DNA of 64,000 nt from an uncultured bacterium (GCA_947073645.1 CAMTMK010000004.1:1-64000); one strand, 5' to 3'; positions 9,229-18,408 are shown, numbered from the stretch's first letter. The notes: generated from the letters alone by a model not told the origin. Program-made: numbers and translations.

Positions 9229-9864
9229 TTAAACCTCATTGTAAGTCTTGAAATGCGCCTTACAAACCTCTTTTAATCTCTCTTTTCCATACTTTTCGAT
9301 AAACAGTTTTGCACCGTCTTTAACAAGCCCCGAACAGCCTTTTTGGAATTTAAGCCCGTATTTATTTTCCATTTCTTGTAATTTTTGTACAAAAGTTGCG
9401 CGGGCAAGCACTGATGCTGCGGCAACCGCTATATCGCTTTCAGCTTTGCACATCTGTTCTAATCTTATGCTTCTGCCATTCTTCATTAATGCTGATTTAA
9501 TAAGGCTTTCGTCACCGAATTTGTCAGACAAAGCGTATTCACAATGCTGTTTTTCCAAAACATTCTCAATCGCTCTTGCATGACCCCACGCAAGAAGCTT
9601 GTTGAGGTTGCGCATATTATTATATAATTCGTTATATTTGGAATTTGAGATTGCGATAATCGAATGCGGTGCAACTTTTTTAATTTCACCTGCAAGTGTC
9701 AGCATCTTTTTATCTGATAATTTTTTACTGTCTTTTATTCCCAAATCAAGAAAGTATTGTGCCATTTTTTCATCCGCAAGAACGCCTGCAATAACAAGCG
9801 GGCCGAAGAAATCTCCTTTTCCTGATTCATCTGTTCCTATGTGTGCGATAAAGTTATTCATCAA
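9229..9864 (-). CDS. rnhC: Ribonuclease HIII, catalytic domain only
   Basis: A 211-residue nuclease that cuts RNA in RNA-DNA hybrids. The N-terminal block [19 protein letters not shown] carries the DE active-site pair (D12, E13) and the K-G-D-F-F-G spacing specific to type HIII, distinct from HII. Known RNase HIII enzymes are about 300 residues because of an N-terminal TBP-like substrate-binding domain, which is absent here: the catalytic block begins at residue 10. Its start overlaps the PBP1A stop by four bases, so translation is probably coupled. No rnhA or rnhB is in the window. Confidence 0.9.
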   Translation of the reverse strand: MMNNFIAHIGTDESGKGDFFGPLVIAGVLADEKMAQYFLDLGIKDSKKLSDKKMLTLAGEIKKVAPHSIIAISNSKYNELYNNMRNLNKLLAWGHARAIENVLEKQHCEYALSDKFGDESLIKSALMKNGRSIRLEQMCKAESDIAVAAASVLARATFVQKLQEMENKYGLKFQKGCSGLVKDGAKLFIEKYGKERLKEVCKAHFKTYNEV

Positions 9865-12023
9865 TGTAAACTCTCCGGTACTGCCATTGGTATAGGTATT
9901 GGTGCTGTCGCAGGTTTCTGCTCAGGTTTTGGCGCCGGCTGAGTTTGCGGTTGTGACGTTTGAGTCGGAGCCGGAGATTCAGTTTGTTTTAAAATTTTAT
10001 TAACCTGATTTGCAACATCTTCCGTATTCATATTTTCTGTTGGAGTTTCTTGCTGGTCCCCTTTCTTTTCAGCTTCCTGCTCATCTTCTTCACCTATAAT
10101 CTTTACATTAGCACCGGCTGAAAACGGCATTAATTTTACCTCAGGATAATTAAAATCAGCATTTTTATATGGTTCTGTTGCAACTTTCATAACATCTTTC
10201 CAAATTAATGCAGGAACAGTACCGCCCTGAATTGATTTGTTCATTGCAATATTATCATCGTTTCCGACCCAGACACCTGTTACAACATTAGGAGTATATC
10301 CCATAAAGTAAGCATCTTTGTTATCATCAGTCGTACCTGTTTTACCTGCTGCAGGTTTACCGATACTTGCAGCGCGCCCTGTTCCGTTTGAAATAACAGT
10401 TTTCAACATTGCTGTCATTTGGGCAGATGTATTAAGACTCAATTGATGAGTATATTTAGCTTTTGGTGCTTTATAGACAACTTTACCGCGGGAAGTTTCA
10501 ACTCTCTCAATTGCGAACGGTTGAACAACAAAACCGCCGTTTGCAAATGCGCCGTATGCTCTCGTAAATTCATACAATTTTACGCCGTTTGAGCCCAAAG
10601 CAATTGTATAGTCGTATTCTATAGGTGTTTCGATACCCAAAACTCTGGCGATTTGAATAACAGAGCGAATTCCGACTTCCTTAATCATTCTTGCGGCACA
10701 AACATTTGATGAAACCATTAAGGCTGTATATACAGGTATTGGACCTCTGTATTTATTACCATAGTTTCTTGGCGACCATTGACCGATTGTCACCGGTTTG
10801 TCTTCAATCATATCATTCGGGCTAATGCCTTTTTCAAGTGCAGCAGCATATACAATAGGTTTGAATGATGAGCCGGGAGGTCTTACTGCCTGAGTAACTC
10901 TGTCATATTGGCTTTTTGCGTAATCTTTTCCGCCTGCGTAGGCAATAATTCTGCCGTCAACAGGGCTGAAAGAAAATACTGCCGCCTGATTATTATCACC
11001 GCGAAGCCCCCAGTTTTTGAGGTTTTTATCAATCGCTTCATCAGTAGCTTTTTGAGTTTTATAATCAAGTGTTGTTACAATTTTATAACCGCCTTGAATA
11101 ATTTCTGTTTCATCAAAACCGAGTTTCTCAAGTTCTTTCATAACGTAATCACAGAAATATGGGGCTTTATTTGTTGTGTAATATTGAGGAACTTTTGCAA
11201 GTTTAACATCTTCTGATTTTGCGCTTTCATATTCGGCTTTTGTAATGTATCTCATTTTGTACATTCTCATCAAAACCTGATTACGTCTTTTGATAGCTAA
11301 ATCTTTATTATTAAAAGGATTGTATACTGACGGAGCTTGAGGAAGTCCTGCAATTAGCGCAAGTTCTGATAACTTACAATCTTTCAAGTGTTTATCAAAA
11401 TAAATCTGTGAAGCACCTTCAACACCATAAGCGCCTGCACCAAGATATACGTTATTCATATACATTTCTAAAATTTGGTCTTTAGAAATTGTTTTTTCAA
11501 TTCTTGCAGCAATAAATAGCTCTTTTAATTTTCTGTCAAAAGTTCTTTCGTTGTTGAGGAACAAAACTCTTGCCAACTGTTGGGTTAAAGTACTTGCCCC
11601 CTGCACAACATGTCCTGCTATAACGTTTTGAACTGTCGAACGTACCAAACCTGTCAGGTCATAACCGTGATGGCGGTAGAAGTTTTTGTCTTCCGTTGCA
11701 ATCAGGGCTTTTTTCAGATTTTCGGGAATATCTTTAAGTTCAATTTTTTCGTATGTATAAGCTGTGAAAGTTTTGATAATTTCTTCATCAGCCGAATAAA
11801 TTTTTGTTACGATATTCGGTTTAAACTGCTCAAGATTGTTAATCGGCGGTAATGATGAAAGATAAAGTTCAAATGATGCAACACCTGCAAGTGCGCAGGC
11901 ACAGCCCATTAAGAACAAGAATTTTAATGTTGAAAAAAATCCGCCTTTTTTCTTTTTAGAATTTTTTGATATATTTTCTCTAGCCATTTTTTTTGCTGTA
12001 GAGTTAACTTTATATTTTGCCAT
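9861..12023 (-). CDS. Bifunctional penicillin-binding protein 1A
   Basis: A 720-residue class A PBP that polymerises glycan strands and cross-links peptides at the cytoplasmic membrane. A basic cytoplasmic tail (residues 1-27) precedes a membrane anchor at about 30-50. The GT51 domain has the catalytic-glutamate motif ATEDKNFYRHHG, then GASTLTQQLARVL. The transpeptidase has SSFKP near residue 387, SSN and KTGTT. The last ~80 residues are rich in Pro, Gln and Thr, a disordered periplasmic tail. It heads the operon with rnhC and the UXS gene, an odd pairing of wall synthesis and RNA-DNA repair. Confidence 0.96.
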   Translation of the reverse strand: MAKYKVNSTAKKMARENISKNSKKKKGGFFSTLKFLFLMGCACALAGVASFELYLSSLPPINNLEQFKPNIVTKIYSADEEIIKTFTAYTYEKIELKDIPENLKKALIATEDKNFYRHHGYDLTGLVRSTVQNVIAGHVVQGASTLTQQLARVLFLNNERTFDRKLKELFIAARIEKTISKDQILEMYMNNVYLGAGAYGVEGASQIYFDKHLKDCKLSELALIAGLPQAPSVYNPFNNKDLAIKRRNQVLMRMYKMRYITKAEYESAKSEDVKLAKVPQYYTTNKAPYFCDYVMKELEKLGFDETEIIQGGYKIVTTLDYKTQKATDEAIDKNLKNWGLRGDNNQAAVFSFSPVDGRIIAYAGGKDYAKSQYDRVTQAVRPPGSSFKPIVYAAALEKGISPNDMIEDKPVTIGQWSPRNYGNKYRGPIPVYTALMVSSNVCAARMIKEVGIRSVIQIARVLGIETPIEYDYTIALGSNGVKLYEFTRAYGAFANGGFVVQPFAIERVETSRGKVVYKAPKAKYTHQLSLNTSAQMTAMLKTVISNGTGRAASIGKPAAGKTGTTDDNKDAYFMGYTPNVVTGVWVGNDDNIAMNKSIQGGTVPALIWKDVMKVATEPYKNADFNYPEVKLMPFSAGANVKIIGEEDEQEAEKKGDQQETPTENMNTEDVANQVNKILKQTESPAPTQTSQPQTQPAPKPEQKPATAPIPIPMAVPESLH

Positions 12024-12072
12024 AGATACTCCCTCGTCAATTACATTATTTTATTATAAAATACAATTAATG

Positions 12073-12095
12073 GCAAGCGTGTCGCTTGACCCGCC
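12073..12095. repeat. Dispersed hairpin repeat, copy 1 (partial)
   Basis: The segment GCAAGCGTGTCGCTTGACC followed by CGCC matches the first part of copies at 35351-35392 (minus) and 58814-58860. The core is a five-base stem AAGCG/CGCTT. It lies in the 111-base divergent gap between PBP1A and the YkgJ-like gene. Confidence 0.55.
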
Positions 12096-12122
12096 CTGCA
12101 CGACAATTACAGCAACTTATGA

Positions 12123-12128
12123 TATACT
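12123..12128 (+). promoter_or_regulatory. Extended -10 box with leaderless spacing
   Basis: TGA-TATACT ends six bases before the ATG at 12135, and there is no Shine-Dalgarno sequence. Confidence 0.55.
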
Positions 12129-12134
12129 GGTAAT

Positions 12135-12536
12135 ATGATATTCGATTTTTTCTTTGTAATATTTAACGAATTTCGTTCATATTTCGTTCCCGAAAAAGTA
12201 AGTTATGAAATTACGGGCGAATGCAAAAAGTGCGGAAAATGCTGTAATTATATGTATAGCAAAGATACTTACACTGAAAAAGAATTCAAAATTATGCAAT
12301 TTCTTTTTCCCGCTTACAAACGTTTTTACATAAAAGGAAAAGATGAAGAAGGCAATTTAATTTTTGCCTGCAAGCTTGTAACCCCTGAAGGCTTATGCTC
12401 TGATTACAAACATCGACTTCGTATGTGCAAAAATTATCCTGCCAAACGAATTTTTTACCCCGGAAAACTTCACGAAGGCTGCGGATACAAAGTTAATATT
12501 AAAACTTTTGAGGATTATTTAAGCTCTCGGATGTGA
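12135..12536 (+). CDS. YkgJ-family cysteine cluster protein (1)
   Basis: A 133-residue protein of the YkgJ/zinc- or iron-chelating family. The diagnostic clusters are visible: CKKCGKCCNYMY near residue 33, CKL...GLCSDYKHRLRMCKNYP around 80-105, and a final GCGY near 121. The cysteines are thought to bind a metal or Fe-S cluster; the biochemical role of the family is poorly defined. It is transcribed divergently from PBP1A from a leaderless-type promoter. Its last 18 bases overlap the convergent recombinase gene tail to tail. A second family member lies at 43524-44054. Confidence 0.8.
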   Translation: MIFDFFFVIFNEFRSYFVPEKVSYEITGECKKCGKCCNYMYSKDTYTEKEFKIMQFLFPAYKRFYIKGKDEEGNLIFACKLVTPEGLCSDYKHRLRMCKNYPAKRIFYPGKLHEGCGYKVNIKTFEDYLSSRM

Positions 12537-13433
12537 TTGGTTGTAAACATCTTTCAAATGCTGAGTTGAAACATGTGTATATATCTGAGTGTTTGAAATG
12601 CTTGCATGTCCCAAAAGCTCCTGTACAACCCTCAAATCTGCACCGTTCTCAATCAAATGTGTCGCAAAACTGTGACGAAAAACGTGAGGGGTAACATGTT
12701 TTGGCAGACTTATTTTTTCCACAACATCATTTATTACATTTCTAATTGTTTTGGTTTGCAGGCGATAACCTGTATTATTTATAAATACAGGCGAATTTTC
12801 ATTCGGCTCGCCAATATCATATCCCTTTGGAACAAGTGCACGTGCACTTTCAATATAACGTTCCAAAAAACTCTTTGCCCTGTCAGTTATCAGAACAATT
12901 CTCTCCTTTGAACCTTTACCGAAAACTCTAATCTCATTCTCAACTAAGTTCAAATCGCCGAAATTTAACCCCGCAAGCTCCGAAACTCGCATTCCGGTAG
13001 CCCACAAAAGTTCCAAAATAGTACGATTTCTATATCCTGCAGGAGTTTCTATTTTTATATTGTTTAAAATTTGCTCAACCTCATCAGGAGTTAAAAACTT
13101 AGGCAAAGATTTCGCACGCTTAGGATTAGTCAAACTCATCGCAGGATTAATCTCAACTTTGCGTTCTCTGTATAAATATTTATAAAATGTCCTTAAAGAC
13201 GAAATTTTTCGCGCAATCGTTGTCTTTTTATAATTAAATTTTTGGATAAAATGCAAGTATTCTCTAATTTTTGAAAAATTTACATCCTCGCAGGACTGCT
13301 CATCCATCCAGACTAAATAACTTAAAATATCTGAACAGTAGGCTTTTGCAGTATGCTCTGAAAAATTTTTCTCTGCAATTATGTAAGATTTGAAATCTTC
13401 CAAATCCTGTTTTGAATTAGCATTTACAGTCAT
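12519..13433 (-). CDS. XerC/XerD-type tyrosine recombinase
   Basis: A 304-residue site-specific recombinase from the ATG at 13433; upstream ATGs at 13472 and 13514 would add a Cys-rich tail that does not fit the family. The N-terminal SAM-like core-binding domain (FKSYIIAEKNFSEHTAKAY) is followed by the catalytic domain: Arg in ATGMRVSEL, Lys in GKGSKER, HVFRHSFATH (HxxR), LLGHASI and the nucleophile tyrosine in TQIYTHV. Length and motifs match chromosome-dimer-resolving Xer proteins rather than phage integrases. Xer enzymes can also be borrowed by mobile elements, relevant to the tRNA-Ser footprint at 59.7 kb. XerC and XerD cannot be told apart here. Confidence 0.92.
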   Translation of the reverse strand: MTVNANSKQDLEDFKSYIIAEKNFSEHTAKAYCSDILSYLVWMDEQSCEDVNFSKIREYLHFIQKFNYKKTTIARKISSLRTFYKYLYRERKVEINPAMSLTNPKRAKSLPKFLTPDEVEQILNNIKIETPAGYRNRTILELLWATGMRVSELAGLNFGDLNLVENEIRVFGKGSKERIVLITDRAKSFLERYIESARALVPKGYDIGEPNENSPVFINNTGYRLQTKTIRNVINDVVEKISLPKHVTPHVFRHSFATHLIENGADLRVVQELLGHASISNTQIYTHVSTQHLKDVYNQSHPRA

Positions 13434-13529
13434 TCTTCTAATACATTTACATGATTGATTTTTTATATTCATTATAATACAATATTTTTGGAATAAATGA
13501 AAATTTATTAACAAACTCCAGGAGAAAAC

Positions 13530-15389
13530 ATGAATAAAAAATTGTTAATATCATCTATTGTCGTTATGACTGCTCTTTCTACACCAACTTTTGCAAAAGA
13601 ATTGCAAGCCCAAGTAGAAAGAAATACAGTTACTGTTCCTAATATTTATTCGGAGCAAAAAGTTGCACCGATTAAATCTTTGTCACAGCCGTACCCCGAA
13701 ATAGCAAAACTTATTGAATATAATCATTGCACTGAAGCAGATAAGAAAATACAAGAATTATTAAATTCAAAACCAAATGATGTTAACCTTTTGGCTTTGA
13801 AATCAGTTTCTATGGCTAAACAACATAAACTTGAACCCGCTCAATTTGAATTAGACAAACTAATCAAAAGAGCACCAAACAACCCTGTTGTTCACTACGC
13901 TCAAGGTTATGTTTATATGCAGAGACAGACAGCATCTGACGTTGATTACATCAAAACAACAAGAGGCTTGATTAACTCTGCAATTAAAGAATTCGTTACT
14001 GCCGTAACTTTAGATAAAAATTACTTCCAGGCATATAACGCTATGGGCGTTGCAACTTTGAAACTCGGAAACAAAAATGATGCTATGGAACTTTTCCAAA
14101 CAGCATTAAAAGTAAATCCAGGTTTCGCAAACGCTTATGATAACGTTGGCGTTGTAGAAATGATGAATGGAAATCTTGACGGTGCTGAACAAAATTTCAT
14201 GAAAGCAATGAAATTTAATACTCACAACCCAACAGCCTGGTATCATATGTCACAGGTTGAAACCCGCAGAGGAAATTATTCAAAAGCATTGACTTGGGTT
14301 AACCACTCATTGCACGTAAATCCAAATTCTTCTCCTGCATTGACTTTACAAGGTGAACTATATTTGAAACAAGGCAACCAGGCTGCTGCGATTAACTCTT
14401 TCAAAAAAGCTCAAATCGTAAAACCTGAAAATATAAGACCTTATCTGAACCTTGCAACAATTTACGAAAACCGTGCTGATGAAGAATTTGCAATGGAACA
14501 ATTAAAAACATCGTTAGCGATTAATCCAAACAATGCGGAAAGCAAATTGAGAATCGCTAATATGGCATTGCATATCAGAAAATATGACCAGGCTCTTGAT
14601 TATTATACAAAACTTGTCGGCGATGCAAACTTCAACGACGATGCAATAATCGGACTTGCTAACACATATTACGAAATGGCTAAAGAACGCGGTGAAAATA
14701 ACGGTATTACAACAAACCGCGAAATCTATCTGGCTTATGACTACATTAACAAAGCTATTGAAAAATGTCCTGAAGATTTGGAACTTCACCTTGCAAAACT
14801 TAAACTTGCAAGATTAATCCACCAAGACCCGTTATCACGCGACAGCTTAAACTACATTGTTCAAACAGCAGGCAACAATTTGATGGATAACGTAATCAAA
14901 GGCGAAGCATATCTTGCTTTGGGCAGAGAAAAAGATGCAGTTTATACATTCGAAAATGCAGTAAATTTCTCAAATTCTGTTGAAGATGATTTGTACTTGG
15001 GTGAAATTCTTGTTCACAACAAACAATTCAGAACAGCAAGAACAGCTTTACAAAAAGCATTGATGAAAGATCCTGATAACATTATCGCTAAAAACGGTAT
15101 TGATTATATTAATCTTTGTGAAATTAAATCAAACGAATTCTTTGATATTGCTCAAAGACAATACCAGCAAAACAATTACGCATCAGCAATCGAATATTGC
15201 AACCGCGCAATTGACTTCTACCACAACAGCCCTCAGATTGCTAAGTTGAAGGCAATGTCTTATGAAAAAGAACTTAACTTCAGAGGCGCAGTTAAATACT
15301 ATCAACAGTATCTGGCTATGAGTCCGGACGCTTCAGACAGACAACAAATTGAAGCTAAGATAAGCCAGTTTATGCCGAAATCAAACTAA
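13530..15389 (+). CDS. Secreted tetratricopeptide-repeat protein
   Basis: A 619-residue protein with a Sec signal peptide (cleavage near TPTFA-KE) and about a dozen TPR motifs between residues 50 and 610, for example AYNAMGVATLKLGNKNDAMELF and the repeat-final ALKVNP/AMKFN/SLHVNP/SLAINP patterns. TPR superhelices mediate protein-protein contacts; this one would act in the periplasm or at the envelope. The ribosome-binding site CCAGGAG is clear. The stop overlaps the next start by one base (TAATG). The specific partner is unknown. Confidence 0.85.
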   Translation: MNKKLLISSIVVMTALSTPTFAKELQAQVERNTVTVPNIYSEQKVAPIKSLSQPYPEIAKLIEYNHCTEADKKIQELLNSKPNDVNLLALKSVSMAKQHKLEPAQFELDKLIKRAPNNPVVHYAQGYVYMQRQTASDVDYIKTTRGLINSAIKEFVTAVTLDKNYFQAYNAMGVATLKLGNKNDAMELFQTALKVNPGFANAYDNVGVVEMMNGNLDGAEQNFMKAMKFNTHNPTAWYHMSQVETRRGNYSKALTWVNHSLHVNPNSSPALTLQGELYLKQGNQAAAINSFKKAQIVKPENIRPYLNLATIYENRADEEFAMEQLKTSLAINPNNAESKLRIANMALHIRKYDQALDYYTKLVGDANFNDDAIIGLANTYYEMAKERGENNGITTNREIYLAYDYINKAIEKCPEDLELHLAKLKLARLIHQDPLSRDSLNYIVQTAGNNLMDNVIKGEAYLALGREKDAVYTFENAVNFSNSVEDDLYLGEILVHNKQFRTARTALQKALMKDPDNIIAKNGIDYINLCEIKSNEFFDIAQRQYQQNNYASAIEYCNRAIDFYHNSPQIAKLKAMSYEKELNFRGAVKYYQQYLAMSPDASDRQQIEAKISQFMPKSN

Positions 15390-15643
15390 TGAAAAAATTC
15401 GATATAAGAAAAACATTTGAAATATTTTTGAGAGAGCCCATCAGTGTATTAACTGAAGGGCTGTTTCAACTTGTGAATATCGAAAACAATATTTTCAGCC
15501 AAAAACCTTATATCGGCGTAGATTTTGTTAATAAAAAAACGCAGATTACCGTAGTTAATAACGAACGTATGTACAATATTTTCCAGACAGTTTTATTCAA
15601 ACAGCGCTTAAAGGAACAAAAGGAAAAAGCTTTAAATAAATAG
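15389..15643 (+). CDS. Conserved-looking hypothetical protein, 84 residues
   Basis: A small basic protein beginning MKKFDIRKTFEIF, with no signal peptide or membrane helix and a Lys/Glu-rich helical C-terminus. Its ATG is embedded in the stop of the TPR gene (TAATG), so it is translationally coupled and probably functionally linked. The segment PYIGVDFVNKKTQITVVNN looks like two beta strands with a turn. I do not recognise the family. The next gene, engB, has its own promoter in the 24-base gap, so the operon probably ends here. Confidence 0.65.
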   Translation: MKKFDIRKTFEIFLREPISVLTEGLFQLVNIENNIFSQKPYIGVDFVNKKTQITVVNNERMYNIFQTVLFKQRLKEQKEKALNK

Positions 15644-15655
15644 CCATTTTTATGC

Positions 15656-15661
15656 TATTAT
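15656..15661 (+). promoter_or_regulatory. Extended -10 box of engB, leaderless spacing
   Basis: TGC-TATTAT ends six bases before the ATG at 15668; no ribosome-binding site is present. Confidence 0.55.
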
Positions 15662-15667
15662 AGATTT

Positions 15668-16246
15668 ATGGCAACAAAATTTATGCAGGCTAAATTTTTA
15701 ATAAGTGCGGAAAAACTTTCACAGTGTCCAGATTATACACTGCCCGAATTTCCGCTTTTAGGACGTTCAAATGTTGGCAAATCATCATTTATCAACGGCA
15801 TTGCAAATCATAAAAAACTTGCAAAGACATCTAACACCCCGGGGAAAACTCGATTAATCAACTTTTTTCAGTTTTCTGATAAATTTATGATAGCAGATTT
15901 ACCCGGATACGGTTACGCAAAAGTTTCTAAAGAAGCTCAAAACAGATGGCAAAAATATTTAGAAGAATACCTTCTGGAACGTCAACAGATAAAATCACTT
16001 GTACAGCTTGTTGACGGACGCCATGAAATTCAAAAAAACGATTACCAGATGCGCGAATGGATAGAAGCTTATAATCTGCCGATTTTTACGATTGTGACCA
16101 AAATGGATTATGTACCGAAATCAAAAACTTTAAACGTAATTAAATACGTTGAAAAAGAATTTGGCGGAGTAGTCCTGCCTTTCAGCGCAGTAGACAGCAG
16201 GTATAACGAAAAGATTTTTGAACATTTCCTTCATATAGAGGATTAA
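15668..16246 (+). CDS. engB: Ribosome-biogenesis GTPase EngB/YsxC
   Basis: A 192-residue TRAFAC GTPase required for large-subunit ribosome assembly. The G1 motif GRSNVGKSS is at residues 32-40, with the G2 TSNTPGKT switch, G3 DLPGYGYAK near 78, and G4 TKMD near 147. The length is normal for the family. It starts at an ATG six bases after a TATTAT hexamer, so the mRNA is predicted to be leaderless. No terminator is obvious before the 64-codon gene that follows 42 bases later. Confidence 0.95.
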   Translation: MATKFMQAKFLISAEKLSQCPDYTLPEFPLLGRSNVGKSSFINGIANHKKLAKTSNTPGKTRLINFFQFSDKFMIADLPGYGYAKVSKEAQNRWQKYLEEYLLERQQIKSLVQLVDGRHEIQKNDYQMREWIEAYNLPIFTIVTKMDYVPKSKTLNVIKYVEKEFGGVVLPFSAVDSRYNEKIFEHFLHIED

Positions 16247-16288
16247 ATCCCCCGTCAAGTGCGCTAAAATATTATTGAGGGGTTTTAT

Positions 16289-16483
16289 ATGGAAAATTTA
16301 GCGGATTTATCGGGTTCTATTACGGAAAACTGGACAGAGCAAGCACTTGAATGCTACTCTATCAAATGTGACTGTACAAAATGTTCACTAAGAAACGGCG
16401 GTTACTCATTCAAATGTCAAATGCCGAGAGTTATCGACATATTAATTAATGTTGCGGGAACTCCAAATGTTTTTGTTGTATAA
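16289..16483 (+). CDS. Small cysteine-cluster protein, 64 residues
   Basis: A short protein with a compact five-cysteine cluster, ECYSIKCDCTKCSLRN then FKCQM (C22, C27, C29, C32 and C43 approximately), which could bind zinc or an Fe-S cluster. The C-terminal half, PRVIDILINVAGTPNVFVV, is hydrophobic. A GAGGGG ribosome-binding site lies upstream of the ATG, and a TAAAAT further upstream could be its promoter. The final codons form the -10 box of the next gene. I do not recognise the family. Confidence 0.6.
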   Translation: MENLADLSGSITENWTEQALECYSIKCDCTKCSLRNGGYSFKCQMPRVIDILINVAGTPNVFVV

Positions 16484-16484
16484 T
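16479..16484 (+). promoter_or_regulatory. -10 box of the first TolC gene
   Basis: TATAAT overlaps the stop codon of the preceding gene and ends eight bases before the ATG at 16493, leaving at most a two-base leader. Confidence 0.45.
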
Positions 16485-16492
16485 TTTGGTGC

Positions 16493-17758
16493 ATGAAAAA
16501 GATAATTACCCTTTTAATAATAGCTGTTATAACAACTTTACCTGCAAACGCAGATGTAGTAAGAATTTCTGCAGATGATGCGGTTAAACTTGCAATTGAA
16601 CACAACCTTGCATTGCAATCAAAACATAAAAACGCAGATATCTTGAAGCAGGAAGTAAAAATGGCAAATGCGCTCAAAAATCCACAAGTGCAATCAAACA
16701 TACTTATGGGTTCTATCTCCAGAACAAATTCCAGTCAGGCAGGTATTGCAGTTCCGGTAGAAATAAGCAAAAGGGGAGTAAGAAAAAAAGCTGCAATTGC
16801 GAGATTAAAACTTCTTGAAGATCAAATAAGACAAGAAGAATTAAACCTCAAAATAGACGTAATGAGTGCCTACTTTGACGTTGTCTATATGAAAACAGTC
16901 GTTGCAATTCTCAAACAAAGAGAAGAATTGTATAATGCAATGAGCATTATGGCAAGTTCAAAACCGAAAAGTTCGGTAAATTACGAGATTGAAAAACTTC
17001 AATCTGATATGCGTCACAAAAAACAGGTAATTCTTTTAAACAAAGCAAAAGCCGACCTATTATGCGCTCAATTCCACTTAAACGAGGTAATGAACTTAAA
17101 AAACTCCGATATAATGTATGATGCACGTGAAACTTCACTTTTTGAAGATCATATAAACCTTTTGGATTTACAAATTCCCGAATACAAAACTATTGAAGAC
17201 ATTGCAATGAAATACAGCTATTCTATCAGAATATCCGATGACAACATAGCAATGTCAAAAGCTGAATTAAACGAAGCTAAACACAAAATTATTCCTGATT
17301 TAACATTTGCAGGCGGATATGCATTTTCAGGCGACGGAAAAACCCAGGGTGCTTATGTCGGCGGAGCATTAGATTTACCAATTTTCTATACATACAGACC
17401 TGAAGTTAACAGAGCTAAAATCGTTTTAGAACGTGCAAAAATTGACAGAATATCTTTTGAAAATAAATTAAAATTTGCCCTGAAACAGGATTTTAACAGG
17501 TTTAAGTATGCAAAAGAAAACATTAATTATTATAAAGATATCTTGAAAGATTCCGAAATTATTCTAAAAATGTCAGGTGAAAGATATGAAAAAGGTCAAA
17601 CAGCATTGTTAAATGTATTTATCAACGAAAACGCCCACAGAGAGGTGTTGAACGAATACATTAACGCAATGCAGATATACTACCGTGCATATTTGGATTT
17701 GATGCATAACGTCGGACACGATTTGTTGTTGGACGAAAGCGTTTTCGAGGATATATAA
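16493..17758 (+). CDS. TolC-family outer-membrane efflux protein (1)
   Basis: A 421-residue outer-membrane factor with a signal peptide (TTLPANA-DV). The two OEP repeats show the family's VKLAIEHNLALQSKH helix opening, long amphipathic helices, and the PIFYTYRPEVNRAKI and YEKGQTALLNVFINENA motifs marking the second repeat. Such proteins form trimeric channels with a periplasmic adaptor and an inner-membrane pump; no adaptor or pump gene is in the window. A paralogue lies at 23263-24564. A GC-rich hairpin follows at 17783-17799. Confidence 0.9.
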   Translation: MKKIITLLIIAVITTLPANADVVRISADDAVKLAIEHNLALQSKHKNADILKQEVKMANALKNPQVQSNILMGSISRTNSSQAGIAVPVEISKRGVRKKAAIARLKLLEDQIRQEELNLKIDVMSAYFDVVYMKTVVAILKQREELYNAMSIMASSKPKSSVNYEIEKLQSDMRHKKQVILLNKAKADLLCAQFHLNEVMNLKNSDIMYDARETSLFEDHINLLDLQIPEYKTIEDIAMKYSYSIRISDDNIAMSKAELNEAKHKIIPDLTFAGGYAFSGDGKTQGAYVGGALDLPIFYTYRPEVNRAKIVLERAKIDRISFENKLKFALKQDFNRFKYAKENINYYKDILKDSEIILKMSGERYEKGQTALLNVFINENAHREVLNEYINAMQIYYRAYLDLMHNVGHDLLLDESVFEDI

Positions 17759-17782
17759 CTTCTGCTCACGGGCAAACAAAAA

Positions 17783-17799
17783 GCCGGAACTTGTCCGGC
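17783..17799 (+). terminator. Hairpin downstream of TolC (1)
   Basis: The stem GCCGGA/TCCGGC with loop ACTTG, preceded by five A and followed by an AT-rich tract. It lies between converging genes. Confidence 0.65.
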
Positions 17800-17835
17800 G
17801 ATAAAATTTTTGCTACTCCCAAATCTCGTAGCTCG

Positions 17836-18057
17836 TTAGTGTGTAGTAGTAGTAGTGAAACCCTGTTGGTGAAATTTCATCAATTTGGCTAAGTGCCATT
17901 CTTTTGCTGAAATCTCATTAATTCTGTTTTTGATGTCTTCCAGTTCTGCAAGCAGTGTTGTCAAATCTTTTCTTTGAACAGGAGCTTCAAACTCCTCTTC
18001 ATCTTCCAGCCAGCATAGCGGAAAACAATCGTTTTCAAAAAGCTCTTTACTGTTCAT
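17836..18057 (-). CDS. Small acidic hypothetical protein, 73 residues
   Basis: Begins MNSKELFENDCFPLCW. Acidic N-terminal half, then a Leu-rich coiled-coil segment (LTTLLAELEDIKNRINEIS), ending in a run of five threonines and a histidine encoded by repeated ACT codons. No signal peptide. Its ATG overlaps the TAA of the upstream 78-codon gene by one base (TAATG), so the two are translationally coupled and probably interact. Family not recognised. Confidence 0.6.
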   Translation of the reverse strand: MNSKELFENDCFPLCWLEDEEEFEAPVQRKDLTTLLAELEDIKNRINEISAKEWHLAKLMKFHQQGFTTTTTH

Positions 18058-18284
18058 TAAACCTCCTCTGCTCGGCTTTGATTTTGAACAAAGAATGAGT
18101 GAATCATATCTACCAAATCAAAATTACCGTATTTAAACGCATAGGGCTTGTCAGAATATTCGCTGTCAGTAACTCTTTGAAGTTCTCTAACCTCTTTATA
18201 ATCCATTGAATTAAAGTCGAAACTGGTCATTTCACCGTAATCCAACATCATATCTTCCATATCAACAAATTTTTTTTCGTCCAT
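18057..18284 (-). CDS. Small acidic hypothetical protein, 75 residues
   Basis: From the ATG at 18284, which has AAGGAG eight bases upstream (a GTG at 18293 lies inside the spacer region). The product is strongly acidic and rich in Met, Asp and aromatic residues (DMEDMMLDYGEMTSFDF). It has no transmembrane helix. It is the first gene of a two-gene unit with the 73-codon gene. Composition suggests a small adaptor or inhibitor, but nothing identifies the function. Confidence 0.6.
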   Translation of the reverse strand: MDEKKFVDMEDMMLDYGEMTSFDFNSMDYKEVRELQRVTDSEYSDKPYAFKYGNFDLVDMIHSFFVQNQSRAEEV

Positions 18285-18396
18285 TATCCACACTCCTTAT
18301 TTTTTAACTAACAAATTTTATATCGGACTACTTTCAGAAAAACTTTAGAGATTTGAAGATGTTTGTTACATAATTTTACAAATATAATTTTTAACG

Positions 18397-18402
18397 TATA
18401 AT
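18397..18402 (+). promoter_or_regulatory. -10 box with leaderless spacing
   Basis: TATAAT is separated by six bases (ATATTT) from the ATG at 18409, with no ribosome-binding site. Confidence 0.5.
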
Positions 18403-18408
18403 ATATTT

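Noticed and set aside
12519..13433. XerC/D-type gene as the integrase of a local mobile element
   Set aside because: Length and motifs fit the housekeeping recombinase, and no att repeats or cargo genes flank it.
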